From Streptomyces blattellae (lineage in GTDB: Bacteria > Actinomycetota > Actinomycetes > Streptomycetales > Streptomycetaceae), in assembly GCF_009709555.1 (NCBI RefSeq), contig NZ_WJBG01000167.1, positions 62,001 to 126,000 on the forward strand: a DNA stretch of 64,000 nt. The letters run 5' to 3'. Below the pieces are notes generated by a model. That model worked only from the letters and a program-made list of their open reading frames with translations. It ran no database searches and had not been told where the DNA came from. The position numbers were made by a program, and so were the translations under genes. Positions 32,922 through 41,951 of this stretch are shown piece by piece (the stretch's first letter is position 1; every line of letters begins with the position of its first letter).

Positions 32922-33654
32922 CGCTCCTGGATCTACTGGTGCTCCCGGATCCGTTGCTGCCCCTGGATCCGCGCACGGCGCACAGCGCGTCGATGCGGTT
33001 CGTCGTGATCGAGTCGACGCCGATGTCCAGGAGCCGGCGCATGGAGCGGCGGGTGTCGGGCGTCCAGACGGAGACCAGATAGCCGTCCGCGTGGAGGCGG
33101 GCGGCGAGGTCGCGGTCCACCAGCGGGAAGCGGTAGTTGAGCCACCGCGGCCGTACCGCGTCCAGCAGCACGGGCCGGGCCGGCGCCAGCGTCGTCCAGG
33201 TCAGCGCGATCTCGGCGGCCGGGTCGGCGGCGCGCACGGCGAGCATGGCGGCGGCGCCGGCGCAGTAGTACACGCGGTCGGCGGCCCCCGACTCCCGTAC
33301 GACGCCGACGACCCGGCGGACCGCCTTCGCACTCGGCTCGCCCGGCAGGTCGAGCATGATGCGGTGGCCGTCGCCGGCGGACAGGGCCTCGGCCAGCGTC
33401 GGCACCCCGCCGTCCGTGAGCCCGCGCACCTCGGCCGCCGACAGCGATTCCAGCGGCCGGTCGTGCTCCCACAGGCGTTTGAGCGTGGCGTCGTGCAGCA
33501 GCACGGGCACGCCGTCCCGGGTGAGCCGTACGTCGATCTCGACCGCGTCCGCGCCCTGTCTGAGCGCGGAACGCAGCGAGCCGAGCGTGTTCTCGCGGAG
33601 CCGGTAGGGGTCGCCGCGGTGGGCCACGGCGGTCACGTTCTGCATGGGACTCAT
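32866..33654 (-). CDS. Glycerophosphodiester phosphodiesterase family protein
   Basis: A 262-aa GDPD-domain protein. The catalytic pattern is present: AHRGDPYRLRENTLGSLRSAL (HRG, ENT), VEIDVRLTRDGVPVLLHDATL (ExD and HD), and the C-terminal VSVWTPDTRRSMRRLLDIGVDSITTNRID. It should split glycerophosphodiesters to glycerol-3-phosphate and an alcohol. There is no signal peptide, so it is cytoplasmic. Residues beyond 230 are a low-complexity Ser/Gly/Pro tail coded over the 3' end of the opposing sigma gene. It follows the adenosine deaminase gene by 26 bp on the same strand. Confidence 0.88.
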   Translation of the reverse strand: MSPMQNVTAVAHRGDPYRLRENTLGSLRSALRQGADAVEIDVRLTRDGVPVLLHDATLKRLWEHDRPLESLSAAEVRGLTDGGVPTLAEALSAGDGHRIMLDLPGEPSAKAVRRVVGVVRESGAADRVYYCAGAAAMLAVRAADPAAEIALTWTTLAPARPVLLDAVRPRWLNYRFPLVDRDLAARLHADGYLVSVWTPDTRRSMRRLLDIGVDSITTNRIDALCAVRGSRGSNGSGSTSRSRSATPASAGQPSPGRPGSPA

Positions 33655-33679
33655 TGTGACGGGCTTCTCGATACGGCGG

Positions 33680-34750
33680 TCAGGGGGCGGCGAGCCAGGC
33701 CGAGGTGTAGGCGTCGATCTCGTCCCTGATACGGGCCTTGCCGGGCTCGTCCAGGAAGGACGCCTCGACCGCGTTCTTCGCCAGGCCGGCGAGACCGTGC
33801 TCGTCGAGTTCGAGGAGCCGGGCGGCCACCGCGTACTCGTTGTTGAGGTCGGTGCCGAACATCGGCGGGTCGTCGGAGTTGACGGTGACCAGGACCCCCG
33901 ACCGCACGAACTCCTTTATGGGGTGCTCGTCGAGGGTGCGGACCGCGCGGGTGGCGATGTTGGAGGTCGGGCACACCTCCAGCGCGATGCGGTGCTCGGC
34001 GAGGTGCGCGAGCAGCTTCGGGTCCTGCGCGGAACTGGTGCCGTGCCCGATGCGCTCGGCACGCAGCTCGCCCAGGGCGTCCCACACCGTCTCCGGACCG
34101 GTCGTCTCACCGGCGTGCGGCACCGACCGCAGCCCGGCGGCCAGCGCGCGGTCGAAGAACGGCTTGAACTGCGGCCTCGGCACGCCGATTTCGGGCCCGC
34201 CGAGCCCGAACGACACCAGCCCCTCGGGGCGCAGCCGGTCGTCGGTGGCCAGCCGCGTCGTCTCCTCGGCCGCTTCCAGGCCCGCCTCGCCGGGGATGTC
34301 GAAGCACCAGCGCAGTACGGTCCCGAAGTCGGCCTCGGCCGCCTTGCGGGCGTCCTCGATGGCGTCCATGAAGGCGCCCTCGTCGATGCCCCGCCGGACC
34401 GAGGAGTACGGCGTGATGGTCAGCTCCGCGTAGCGCACCTGCTGCCGGGCCATGTCACGGGCCACCTCGTACGTCAGCAGACGTACGTCCTCCGGCGTGC
34501 GGATCAGGTCGACGACGGACAGGTACACCTGGATGAAGTGGGCGAAGTCCGTGAACGTGAAGTAGTCGACCAGGGCTTCGGGATCCGTGGGGACCTTGGA
34601 GTCGGGGTGGCGGGCGGCCAGTTCCGCGACGATCCGGGGGGAGGCGGAGCCGACGTGATGCACATGCAGTTCGGCCTTGGGCAGTCCGGCGATGAAGGCA
34701 TGCAGGTCGTGCAGGTCGCGCGGGGCGCCTGCGGCGATGTGCTGGGTCAA
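33680..34750 (-). CDS. add: Adenosine deaminase family protein
   Basis: A 356-aa metal-dependent deaminase. Zinc and catalytic residues are visible: HVH in KAELHVHHVGSASP, VPHAGE, RIGHGTS, and the SDDP motif in VTVNSDDPPMFG. The usual HxHLDG or HxHLEG reads HVHHVGSA, a variant around the first zinc site that could change substrate (adenosine, 2'-deoxyadenosine or a modified purine). TTG 34750 is chosen because GGGAGG lies four bases upstream; the very long frame continuing to 35464 is a shadow of the divergent gene. It is likely co-transcribed with the GDPD gene. Confidence 0.87.
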   Translation of the reverse strand: MTQHIAAGAPRDLHDLHAFIAGLPKAELHVHHVGSASPRIVAELAARHPDSKVPTDPEALVDYFTFTDFAHFIQVYLSVVDLIRTPEDVRLLTYEVARDMARQQVRYAELTITPYSSVRRGIDEGAFMDAIEDARKAAEADFGTVLRWCFDIPGEAGLEAAEETTRLATDDRLRPEGLVSFGLGGPEIGVPRPQFKPFFDRALAAGLRSVPHAGETTGPETVWDALGELRAERIGHGTSSAQDPKLLAHLAEHRIALEVCPTSNIATRAVRTLDEHPIKEFVRSGVLVTVNSDDPPMFGTDLNNEYAVAARLLELDEHGLAGLAKNAVEASFLDEPGKARIRDEIDAYTSAWLAAP

Positions 34751-34902
34751 GGTTCCTCCCCGGGAACGGCGTCCCCGGCCGGGGTCCGGCGGGACGCGGG
34801 TGATCGGCTGATCGATGACTCGGGGGTCATCGTAGGCCGGACCCCCGCGGCCGCGGCACGGGCCGTAGCATGACGGCACGCACGACAGAGGGGACCCCGC
34901 GC

Positions 34903-35904
34903 ATGTCCGACGACGCGCAGACGCCGGAGGCGCGTGACACCGCAGCACACTGGCCGACGCCGCCCGGCGAAACGGGCGACTCCGCGGCAGCGGACGACGC
35001 GGCGGAGGTGCCGCTGGCCGAGGGCGCGGAGTCCGCGGTCGACGTGGGGAAGGCGGACCCGGCGGGGGCGGCGAGTGCGGGTGGCGGTGGGGAGCCGGTG
35101 AACGGCCCTGCCGACGCGCGGCCCGAGCCGAACCCGTGGGCTCCGGTGTCCGGCCCCTCCGTCCGTGATCAGCAGACGGTCGCATCGGTCCCCCCGACGG
35201 ACACGGCCCCCACCGCGTCGGACGGCAACCAGGAGTGGGCGAACCCCGTGGCGCCGGGCACCAGAGAGGCGCAACGTCAGCCGCCCCATTCGCCTCATTC
35301 GCTCCACTCCTCCCAGTCGCCCCAGCCGTGGGCGAACCCCTTCGCGCCCCCGGCCCCCACACCCCCGGCCGACGGCTCAGCCAACCTCTTCGCCCCGCCC
35401 GCGCCGTCGGCACCGTCCGCACCAGCCGCCCCCTACGCTCACGGCGAGCCCGTCCCACCGCCACCCATAGCCCCCGACGGCCCCGGCCAGATCCCGTACG
35501 GCTACCCGGTGGGACCGGGCTACCCGGCGGGGCCGGGCTACCAGGCCGGTCACGGTCACCCTGCCGGTCCGGGCTACCCGGCGGGTCACGGTCACCCCAC
35601 CGGTCCCGGATACCCGCCTCCGCCCGGCGCGGGCTACTACGGCTGGCCGGGTATGCAGCCCACGCCGGCCAACGGGATGGGTACGGCCAGCCTGGTGCTC
35701 GGCATCATCGCGGCCGTCTTCTTCTGTCTCTGGCCACTGGCCATCGTCCTCGGCATCCTCGCAGTGATCTTCGGCGCGCTCGGCCGCGCAAGGGCCCGCA
35801 GGGGCGAGTCCACCAACCCGGGCCAGGCCCTCGGCGGCATCATCTGCGGCGCGGTCGGCATCGCCCTGGGCTTCGGCATCATCGTGCTGCTGATCGCGCT
35901 CTGA
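34903..35904 (+). CDS. DUF4190-type membrane protein with a long Pro/Gly-rich N-terminus
   Basis: A 333-aa protein. Residues 1-255 are low complexity: acidic Ala-rich, then Pro-rich with three NPWAP/WANPFAPP-like segments, then GYPxGPGYPxG repeats. The C-terminal 80 residues hold two membrane helices with the DUF4190 pattern (NGMGTASLVLGIIAAVFFCLWPLAIVLGILAVIFGALGRARARRGE ... GGIICGAVGIALGFGIIVLL). Function unknown; similar Streptomyces proteins are common. I prefer ATG 34903 (MSDDAQTPE), preceded by AGGGGA, over ATG 34870. It diverges from the deaminase gene. Confidence 0.75.
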   Translation: MSDDAQTPEARDTAAHWPTPPGETGDSAAADDAAEVPLAEGAESAVDVGKADPAGAASAGGGGEPVNGPADARPEPNPWAPVSGPSVRDQQTVASVPPTDTAPTASDGNQEWANPVAPGTREAQRQPPHSPHSLHSSQSPQPWANPFAPPAPTPPADGSANLFAPPAPSAPSAPAAPYAHGEPVPPPPIAPDGPGQIPYGYPVGPGYPAGPGYQAGHGHPAGPGYPAGHGHPTGPGYPPPPGAGYYGWPGMQPTPANGMGTASLVLGIIAAVFFCLWPLAIVLGILAVIFGALGRARARRGESTNPGQALGGIICGAVGIALGFGIIVLLIAL

Positions 35905-36250
35905 CCGAGACGGATCAGCCCACCTGACCGCCCGGGGACATGGCCCAGCCCTGGCCCCGATACCCCCGCCACCGCCCAACGCTCCCCAGCACCGCCCGGC
36001 GCGACACCCCGGCCATTCGGCCTTCGCGGTTTGCGTCTGGGCGGTGGCTTCGGCGGTCGGCCTTCGCGGTTTGCCTCTGGTCGCTCATTCCGGTCGTTCG
36101 GCCCCCGCGCCTCGCCTCCGGGCGCTACCCCGGCCATTCGGCCCCGCGTCGCCTCACCCCCACCCCACCCCCCGCCATCAGAGGCCCGCACCTAACCCCC
36201 CGTCCCCACCTCCAACTCCTCCCGCGCCCCTCGCCATCAGAGGCCCGCAC
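35905..36250. repeat. Intergenic repeat region between DUF4190-type and NADAR genes
   Basis: 36013-36150 holds about three and a half degenerate units of roughly 40 bp (CATTCGGCCTTCGCGGTTTG and relatives). 36174-36232 is the outer copy of a 59-bp tandem duplication whose inner copy (36233-36291) contains the end of the NADAR gene. No gene is seen. Confidence 0.65.
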
Positions 36251-36291
36251 CTAACCCCCCGTCCCCACCCCCAACTCATCCCGCGCCCCCA
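36174..36291 (-). repeat. 59-bp tandem duplication including a gene's 3' end and stop codon
   Basis: Two copies (36174-36232 and 36233-36291) start GCCATCAGAGGCCCGCACCT and differ at about four bases. The right copy encodes the last residues and the TAG (36251-36253) of the NADAR gene; the left copy repeats this as nontranslated sequence. Confidence 0.8.
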
Positions 36292-36817
36292 TCAACGCGA
36301 ACCCCAGCAGATTCAACCCCCGCCAGCGCTCCGGATCCATCGCGGCCTCGTCATCCGCCGCCAGCCCGATCCCCCACACCCGGTCCACCGGGCTCGCCTC
36401 CACCAGCACCCGATGGCCTGTGCCCAGCAGGAAGTCGCGCAGTTCGGGATGGGCGGTGAACTTGTGCACGCTGCCGGTACGCACGAGCTCGAACCGCTCG
36501 CGCTCCCATGTCGCCTCGTCGAAGCCGCGTACGAGACGGCCGGCCTTCTTGGCCTCGGCGGGATGGCTCGCGGCCAGCACCCGGCGCTCTGCCTCCGCGT
36601 CCCCGAACAGCCGTGCCTTGCCTGCCATCATCCAGTGCTCGGCGGTCGGGTAGGTCACGCCGTCCACTGCGAACGGCGACGGCCACCATTGGCTCAGACA
36701 GCTCGCACCGACGCGGCCGTCCGCCCGCGCGCGGTGTCCCCAGAAGTGCAGGTACTTCACTCTCGCCCCGGCGCGGACCTCCCTGACCAGGGCCTCCCGC
36801 GAATCGATCTTCCCCAT
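36251..36817 (-). CDS. NADAR family protein (YbiA/RibX-like N-glycosidase)
   Basis: A 188-aa NADAR-domain protein. The signature LSQWWPSPFAVDGVTYPTAEHWMMAGKARLFGD is clear, with the second conserved block ERERFELVRTGSVHKFTAHPELRDFLLGTG and RVWGIGLAADD near the end. Family members remove damaged riboflavin-pathway intermediates, and some cleave ADP-ribose from nucleic acid or process NAD derivatives in defence contexts. No toxin partner (DarT-like) is adjacent, so a housekeeping role is more likely. ATG 36817 is preferred to a TTG thirty bases upstream. Its last codons lie in a 59-bp tandem duplication. Confidence 0.88.
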   Translation of the reverse strand: MGKIDSREALVREVRAGARVKYLHFWGHRARADGRVGASCLSQWWPSPFAVDGVTYPTAEHWMMAGKARLFGDAEAERRVLAASHPAEAKKAGRLVRGFDEATWERERFELVRTGSVHKFTAHPELRDFLLGTGHRVLVEASPVDRVWGIGLAADDEAAMDPERWRGLNLLGFALMGARDELGVGTGG

Positions 36818-37030
36818 GCATGCGAGTCTGGCAGGCACCACTGACAATCCGTCCCCCCTTTCTCAGGCCGACTCGACACCTGGTCGACAGATTCCGTCGC
36901 GTAACCAAAAGGCAACAACGAAATCACTTGTTGGATGCCCATAGCTCTGTCAGGATCGGCGCTCAAATCGAGCTGAAGCTACGCCACCCACACCTGATCA
37001 CCAGTGGCGACGGCGGAGGAGAGCGACGAC

Positions 37031-38575
37031 ATGCACAACCCGGGCACCGCGCACGGATCCGCAGCACAGGACCGATTCCCCGCACAGGAGCGCCTCGCGG
37101 CCGGTGCGCAGTACATCGCGGGCCGTCTGACGCAGGGCACCTCAGGTCGTACGCACGCGGTCGTCGACCCGGCCACCGGCGAGGACGTCTACCGGTACGA
37201 GCTGGCCGGCACCGAGGACGTCGACGCGGCCGTGGCCGCCGCGCGCCAGGCCTTCCCGGGCTGGGCCGCGACCACCCCCGGCGAGCGTTCCGACGCACTG
37301 CACCGCTTCGCCGCCGTGCTCGCCGACCGCGCCGAGGACATCGCCCGCGCCGAGTCCCTCCAGTGCGGCAAGCCGCTGAAGCTGACCCGCGAGTTCGACG
37401 TGCCGGGAACCATCGACAACACCGCGTTCTTCGCGGGGGCCGCCCGGCATCTCCAGGGGCAGTCGGCGGGGGAGTACTCCGGCGACCACACGTCGTACGT
37501 CCGCCGCGAACCCATCGGCGTCGTCGGCTCCGTCGCGCCCTGGAACTACCCCCTCCAGACCGCCTGGAAGGTCCTCCCGGCGATCGCCGCGGGCAACACC
37601 ATCGTCCTGAAGCCCGCCGAACTCACCCCGCTGACCTCCCTCCTCTTCGCCGAGGCCGCCACCGAGGCCGGCGTCCCGGACGGTGTCATCAACATCGTCA
37701 CCGGGACGGGCAAGGAAGCCGGCGAGCATCTCGTCGGCCATCCCGGCGTCGCCATGACCTCCTTCACCGGCTCCACCGCGGTCGGCAAGCGCGTCGCCGA
37801 GATCGCCACGGCCACCGTCAAGCGCATCCACCTGGAGCTGGGCGGCAAGGCCCCCTTCGTCGTCTTCGACGACGCCGATCTGGAGGCGGCCGTCAACGGC
37901 GCTGTCGCGGGCGCCCTCATCAACACCGGCCAGGACTGCACGGCCGCCACGCGCGCGTACGTACAACGGCCGCTCTACGAGGAGTTCGTCCAGCGCACCG
38001 CCGCCCTGATGGAGACGGTCCGGCTCGGCGACCCCTTCGCCCCCGGTACCGACCTCGGGCCCCTCATCTCGCACGTCCAGCGCGACCGCGTCGCCGGTTT
38101 CGTCGACCGGGCGCGTGCCTACGCGCGCGTGGTCACCGGCGGTGAGGCACCACAGGGCGATCTCAAGAACGGCGCGTACTATCGCCCCACCCTGGTCGCG
38201 GACGCCGCGCAGGACAGCGAGATCGTCCAGTCCGAGATCTTCGGCCCGGTCCTCGTCGTCCTCCCCTTCGACAGCGACGACGAGGGCATCCGGCTGGCCA
38301 ACGACACCCCGTACGGGCTGGCCGCGTCCGCGTGGAGCAGGGACGTCTACCGGGCGAACCGCGCGACCCGTGAGATCAAGGCCGGCTGCGTGTGGGTCAA
38401 CGACCACATCCCGATCATCAGCGAGATGCCGCACGGCGGCTACAAGGCCTCCGGTTTCGGTAAGGACATGTCAACCTACTCCTTCGACGAGTACACCCAG
38501 ATCAAGCACGTCATGTTCGACAACACGGCGGTGCCCAGGAAGGACTGGCACCGCACGATCTTCGGGGACCGCTAG
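37031..38575 (+). CDS. Gamma-aminobutyraldehyde dehydrogenase (PatD/PuuC-like), pot-cluster copy
   Basis: A 514-aa aldehyde dehydrogenase with catalytic Cys in GQDCTAATRAYV, Glu in HLELGGKAP and Asn in VAPWNYPLQT. It is a paralogue of the enzyme at 20119 but clearly diverged, with a longer N-terminus and C-terminus. Placement just before potD-A-B-C and an FAD amine oxidoreductase indicates polyamine-derived aldehydes as substrate (4-aminobutanal or gamma-glutamyl-aminobutanal). ATG 37031 follows GGAGGAGAG. potD begins 51 bp after the stop, so it probably leads the operon that runs to 44275. Confidence 0.9.
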   Translation: MHNPGTAHGSAAQDRFPAQERLAAGAQYIAGRLTQGTSGRTHAVVDPATGEDVYRYELAGTEDVDAAVAAARQAFPGWAATTPGERSDALHRFAAVLADRAEDIARAESLQCGKPLKLTREFDVPGTIDNTAFFAGAARHLQGQSAGEYSGDHTSYVRREPIGVVGSVAPWNYPLQTAWKVLPAIAAGNTIVLKPAELTPLTSLLFAEAATEAGVPDGVINIVTGTGKEAGEHLVGHPGVAMTSFTGSTAVGKRVAEIATATVKRIHLELGGKAPFVVFDDADLEAAVNGAVAGALINTGQDCTAATRAYVQRPLYEEFVQRTAALMETVRLGDPFAPGTDLGPLISHVQRDRVAGFVDRARAYARVVTGGEAPQGDLKNGAYYRPTLVADAAQDSEIVQSEIFGPVLVVLPFDSDDEGIRLANDTPYGLAASAWSRDVYRANRATREIKAGCVWVNDHIPIISEMPHGGYKASGFGKDMSTYSFDEYTQIKHVMFDNTAVPRKDWHRTIFGDR

Positions 38576-38626
38576 CAGACAGGCCGCCCGACCCGCGGCC
38601 GCCCATCCCGAAAGGGCACCAAGCGC

Positions 38627-39874
38627 ATGGAGCAGTACGAGCCCGAACCGCTGACTCCGGTCCAGCTGTCCGCCATGCGGCGCAGCCTCCGCAGCGGCAG
38701 GGCCGCCCTCAACCGTCGTTCGCTGCTGCGCGCCTCCGCGGGCGGCGCGCTCGCGGCCGGCGGCCTCGGGGCGCTGAGCGCCTGCGGGATCCCCGCGGCC
38801 GGCAAGACGGAGGGCGGCACCTCCGCCGAGGACCACTCCAAGGACGAGAAGGAGGTCAACTTCTCCAACTGGACCGAGTACATCGACATCGACGAGAGCG
38901 AGAAGCACCACCCCACGCTCGACGCGTTCACCAAGCGGACCGGTATCAAGGTCAAGTACACCGAGGACATCAACGACAATAACGAGTTCTTCGGCAAGAT
39001 CCAGCCGCAGCTCGCCGCCGGCCAGGACACCGGCCGCGACCTCATCGTCCTCACCGACTGGCTGGCCGGGCGCCTCATCCGGCTGGGGTGGGTCCAGAAA
39101 CTGGACCCGGCCAACCTGCCGCACGCGTACGCCAATCTGTCCTCCCAGTTCCGCAGCCCGGACTGGGATCCCGGGCGGGCCTACTCGTACCCCTGGCAGG
39201 GCATCTCGACCGTCATCGCGTACAACAAGAAGGCGCTCGACGGCATCGAGGTCACGTCGGTCTCCGACATGCTCGACAACCCCAGGCTCAAGGGCCGCAT
39301 AGGCTTCCTCACCGAGATGCGCGACAGCATCGGGATGACGCTGCTGGACATGGGCAAGGACCCGGCGAAGTTCACGGACGACGACTACGACGCGGCGATC
39401 GCCCGTCTCCAGAAGGCCGTGGACCAGGGCCAGATCCGGCGCTTCACCGGCAACGACTACACGTCCGACATCACCAGCGGCGACTTCGCGGCCTGTATCG
39501 CGTGGGCGGGCGACGTCGTCCAGCTCAAGGCGGACAGCCCGGACGTCGACTTCGTCATCCCGGACAGCGGCTACATGACGTCGACCGACAACATGCTGAT
39601 CCCCAACAAGGCGCGTCACAAGACGAACGCCGAACGGCTCATGGACTACTACTACGAGCCGGAGCCGGCCGCCGAACTGGCCGCCTACATCAACTACGTC
39701 TGCCCCGTGGACGGTGTGAAGCCCTACCTCGCGAAGATCGACGAGAGCGCGGCGGACAACCCGCTGATCATCCCGGACCGGGAAATGGCCGCGAAGTCCC
39801 ATGCCTTCCGCTCGCTGAGCTCGAAGGAAGAGACGGCCTATGAAGAGAAGTTCGCGAAGCTGACAGGGGCGTGA
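38627..39874 (+). CDS. potD: Polyamine (spermidine/putrescine) ABC transporter substrate-binding lipoprotein
   Basis: A 415-aa binding protein. The N-terminus has a twin-arginine motif (LNRRSLLRASAGG) and a lipobox (LSAC), so it is exported folded and lipid-anchored. The body matches PotD/PotF: VNFSNWTEYIDIDES, QLAAGQDTGRDLIVLTDWLAGRLIRLGWVQKL, SYPWQGISTVIAYNKKAL, and PDSGYMTSTDNMLIPNKA. Acidic and aromatic residues in these blocks line the amine pocket in the family. It is followed at once by potA, potB and potC. Confidence 0.93.
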   Translation: MEQYEPEPLTPVQLSAMRRSLRSGRAALNRRSLLRASAGGALAAGGLGALSACGIPAAGKTEGGTSAEDHSKDEKEVNFSNWTEYIDIDESEKHHPTLDAFTKRTGIKVKYTEDINDNNEFFGKIQPQLAAGQDTGRDLIVLTDWLAGRLIRLGWVQKLDPANLPHAYANLSSQFRSPDWDPGRAYSYPWQGISTVIAYNKKALDGIEVTSVSDMLDNPRLKGRIGFLTEMRDSIGMTLLDMGKDPAKFTDDDYDAAIARLQKAVDQGQIRRFTGNDYTSDITSGDFAACIAWAGDVVQLKADSPDVDFVIPDSGYMTSTDNMLIPNKARHKTNAERLMDYYYEPEPAAELAAYINYVCPVDGVKPYLAKIDESAADNPLIIPDREMAAKSHAFRSLSSKEETAYEEKFAKLTGA

Positions 39875-39879
39875 CGACG

Positions 39880-41025
39880 ATGACGAACGACAGCAGCGGC
39901 GACGTCCGCCTCTCGGGGATCAGCAAGACCTACGGCTCCTTCACCGCCGTACACCCGCTCGACCTGACCGTGCCGCAGGGCTCCTTCTTCGCCCTGCTCG
40001 GCGCTTCCGGCTGCGGCAAGACCACGACTCTGCGCATGATCGCGGGGCTTGAGGAGCCGACGAGTGGCACCGTCCACCTCGGCGACCAGGAGGTCACGCA
40101 ACTGCCGCCGTACAAGCGGCCGGTGAACACGGTCTTCCAGTCGTACGCCCTCTTCCCGCACCTCGACATCTTCGAGAACGTCGCCTTCGGCCTGCGCCGG
40201 CGCGGCATCAGGTCGGTGAAGAAGCAGGTGGAGGACATGCTCGACCTGGTGCAGCTGGGCGAGCAGGCGCGCAAGAGACCGCATCAGCTCTCCGGCGGCC
40301 AGCAGCAGCGCGTCGCGGTCGCCCGCGCGCTGATCAACACCCCCAAGGTGCTGCTGCTCGACGAGCCCCTCGGCGCCCTCGACCTCAAGCTGCGCCGCCA
40401 GATGCAGCTGGAGCTGAAGCGCATCCAGACCGAGGTCGGCATCACCTTCATCCATGTCACGCACGACCAGGAGGAGGCCATGACGATGGCCGACACCGTC
40501 GCCGTGATGAACGCGGGCCGCGTCGAACAGCTCGGCTCGCCCACCGACCTCTACGAGAACCCCAGGACGACGTTCGTCGCCAACTTCCTCGGCACCTCCA
40601 ACCTGATAGAGGCCGAGGTCGACAACAAGACCGGCGGCGAGGTCGTCGTCCGGGCCGCCGGCGGCAAGCTGGTCCTGCCCGAGACGCGCTGCTCCGCGCC
40701 CACGACGACCGGCGGCAAGGTGCTGGTCGGCGTGCGCCCCGAGAAGATCACCCTCACCCACGCGGACGACGCGGGCGAGATCCCCACGGCCCGCAACCGC
40801 ATCACCGGCACGATCGCGGCGACGTCGTTCATCGGGGTCTCCACGCAGTACGTCATCGACAGCCCGGTCTGCCCCGAGTTCGAGGTCTACGCCCAGAACA
40901 TCGACCGGGACGCCCGGCTCGTCCCCGGCGCCGGCGTCGTCCTGCACTGGAGCCCGGCGCACACCTTCGGGCTCGACGCCGCCCAGGCCATCGACGCGGG
41001 CGTCGAGGAAGAGGCGGCGCTCTGA
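39880..41025 (+). CDS. potA: Polyamine ABC transporter ATP-binding protein
   Basis: A 381-aa ABC ATPase with Walker A GASGCGKTT, Q-loop FQSYALFPH, signature LSGGQQQRV, Walker B LLLDEPLGALD and H-loop THD all intact, plus a C-terminal TOBE domain (VGVRPEKITL, GTIAATSFIGVSTQYVI). ATG 39880 is placed ten bases after AGGGG. A GTG at 39871 overlapping the potD stop is an alternative but is only one base from that site. The stop overlaps the potB ATG. It energises polyamine import. Confidence 0.93.
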   Translation: MTNDSSGDVRLSGISKTYGSFTAVHPLDLTVPQGSFFALLGASGCGKTTTLRMIAGLEEPTSGTVHLGDQEVTQLPPYKRPVNTVFQSYALFPHLDIFENVAFGLRRRGIRSVKKQVEDMLDLVQLGEQARKRPHQLSGGQQQRVAVARALINTPKVLLLDEPLGALDLKLRRQMQLELKRIQTEVGITFIHVTHDQEEAMTMADTVAVMNAGRVEQLGSPTDLYENPRTTFVANFLGTSNLIEAEVDNKTGGEVVVRAAGGKLVLPETRCSAPTTTGGKVLVGVRPEKITLTHADDAGEIPTARNRITGTIAATSFIGVSTQYVIDSPVCPEFEVYAQNIDRDARLVPGAGVVLHWSPAHTFGLDAAQAIDAGVEEEAAL

Positions 41026-41951
41026 TGGCGGCCCTCACCGAGGCGCCACCGCCTCTCGCGCCGGCTCCGGAGGCGAAACCCCCGCGGAGGCGCGGTCGCT
41101 GGACGCCGTACTGGCTGCTCCTGCCCGGCATCCTCTGGCTGCTGGTCTTCTTCGCGATGCCGATGATCTACCAGGCCTCCACGTCCGTGCAGACGGGCTC
41201 CCTGGAGGAGGGCTACAAGGTCACCTGGCACTTCGCGACCTACTGGGACGCGCTGTCCGACTACTACCCGCAGTTTCTGCGCTCGGTGCTGTACGCCGGC
41301 GCCGCGACGATCCTGTGTCTGATCCTCGGCTACCCGCTGGCCTACCTGATCGCGTTCCGTGCGGGCCGCTGGCGGAACCTGATCATGATCCTGGTGATCG
41401 CGCCGTTCTTCACCAGCTTCCTGATCCGTACGCTCGCCTGGAAGACGATCCTCGCGGACAGCGGCCCGGTCGTCGGCGCCCTCAACACGCTGCACGTCCT
41501 GGACGTCACCAGCTGGCTCGGCTGGACCTCGGGCGACCGGGTGCTGGCGACTCCGCTGGCGGTCGTGTGCGGTCTGACGTACAACTTCCTGCCGTTCATG
41601 ATCCTGCCGCTCTACAGCTCGCTGGAGCGCATCGACGGACGGCTGCACGAGGCGGCGGGCGATCTGTACGCCAAGCCGGTCACGACCTTCCGGAAGGTCA
41701 CCTTCCCGCTGTCGATGCCGGGCGTCGTCTCCGGCACGCTGCTGACCTTCATCCCGGCGTCCGGTGACTACGTCAACGCCGATCTGCTCGGCTCCACCGA
41801 CACCCGCATGGTCGGCAACGTCATCCAGTCCCAGTTCCTGCGGATCCTCGACTACCCGACGGCCGCGGCCCTCTCCTTCATCCTGATGGCCGCGATCCTC
41901 ATCATGGTCACCTTCTACATCCGCAGGTCCGGAACGGAGGATCTGGTTTAA
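41025..41951 (+). CDS. potB: Polyamine ABC transporter permease PotB
   Basis: A 308-aa permease with six membrane helices and a Pro-rich cytoplasmic N-terminus (PPPLAPAPEAKPPRRRGRW). The EAA loop that docks on PotA reads LHEAAGDLYAKPVTTFRKVTFPLSMPG. It starts within the potA stop (TGATG) and is followed immediately by potC, so the two permeases form the heterodimeric channel. Residues such as FTSFLIRTLAWKTIL are typical of PotB. Confidence 0.93.
   Translation: MAALTEAPPPLAPAPEAKPPRRRGRWTPYWLLLPGILWLLVFFAMPMIYQASTSVQTGSLEEGYKVTWHFATYWDALSDYYPQFLRSVLYAGAATILCLILGYPLAYLIAFRAGRWRNLIMILVIAPFFTSFLIRTLAWKTILADSGPVVGALNTLHVLDVTSWLGWTSGDRVLATPLAVVCGLTYNFLPFMILPLYSSLERIDGRLHEAAGDLYAKPVTTFRKVTFPLSMPGVVSGTLLTFIPASGDYVNADLLGSTDTRMVGNVIQSQFLRILDYPTAAALSFILMAAILIMVTFYIRRSGTEDLV

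Noticed and set aside
34751..35464. A 238-codon N-terminal extension of the adenosine deaminase on the minus strand.
   Set aside because: It is antisense to the DUF4190-type gene; TTG 34750 has a good GGGAGG site and yields the normal family length.
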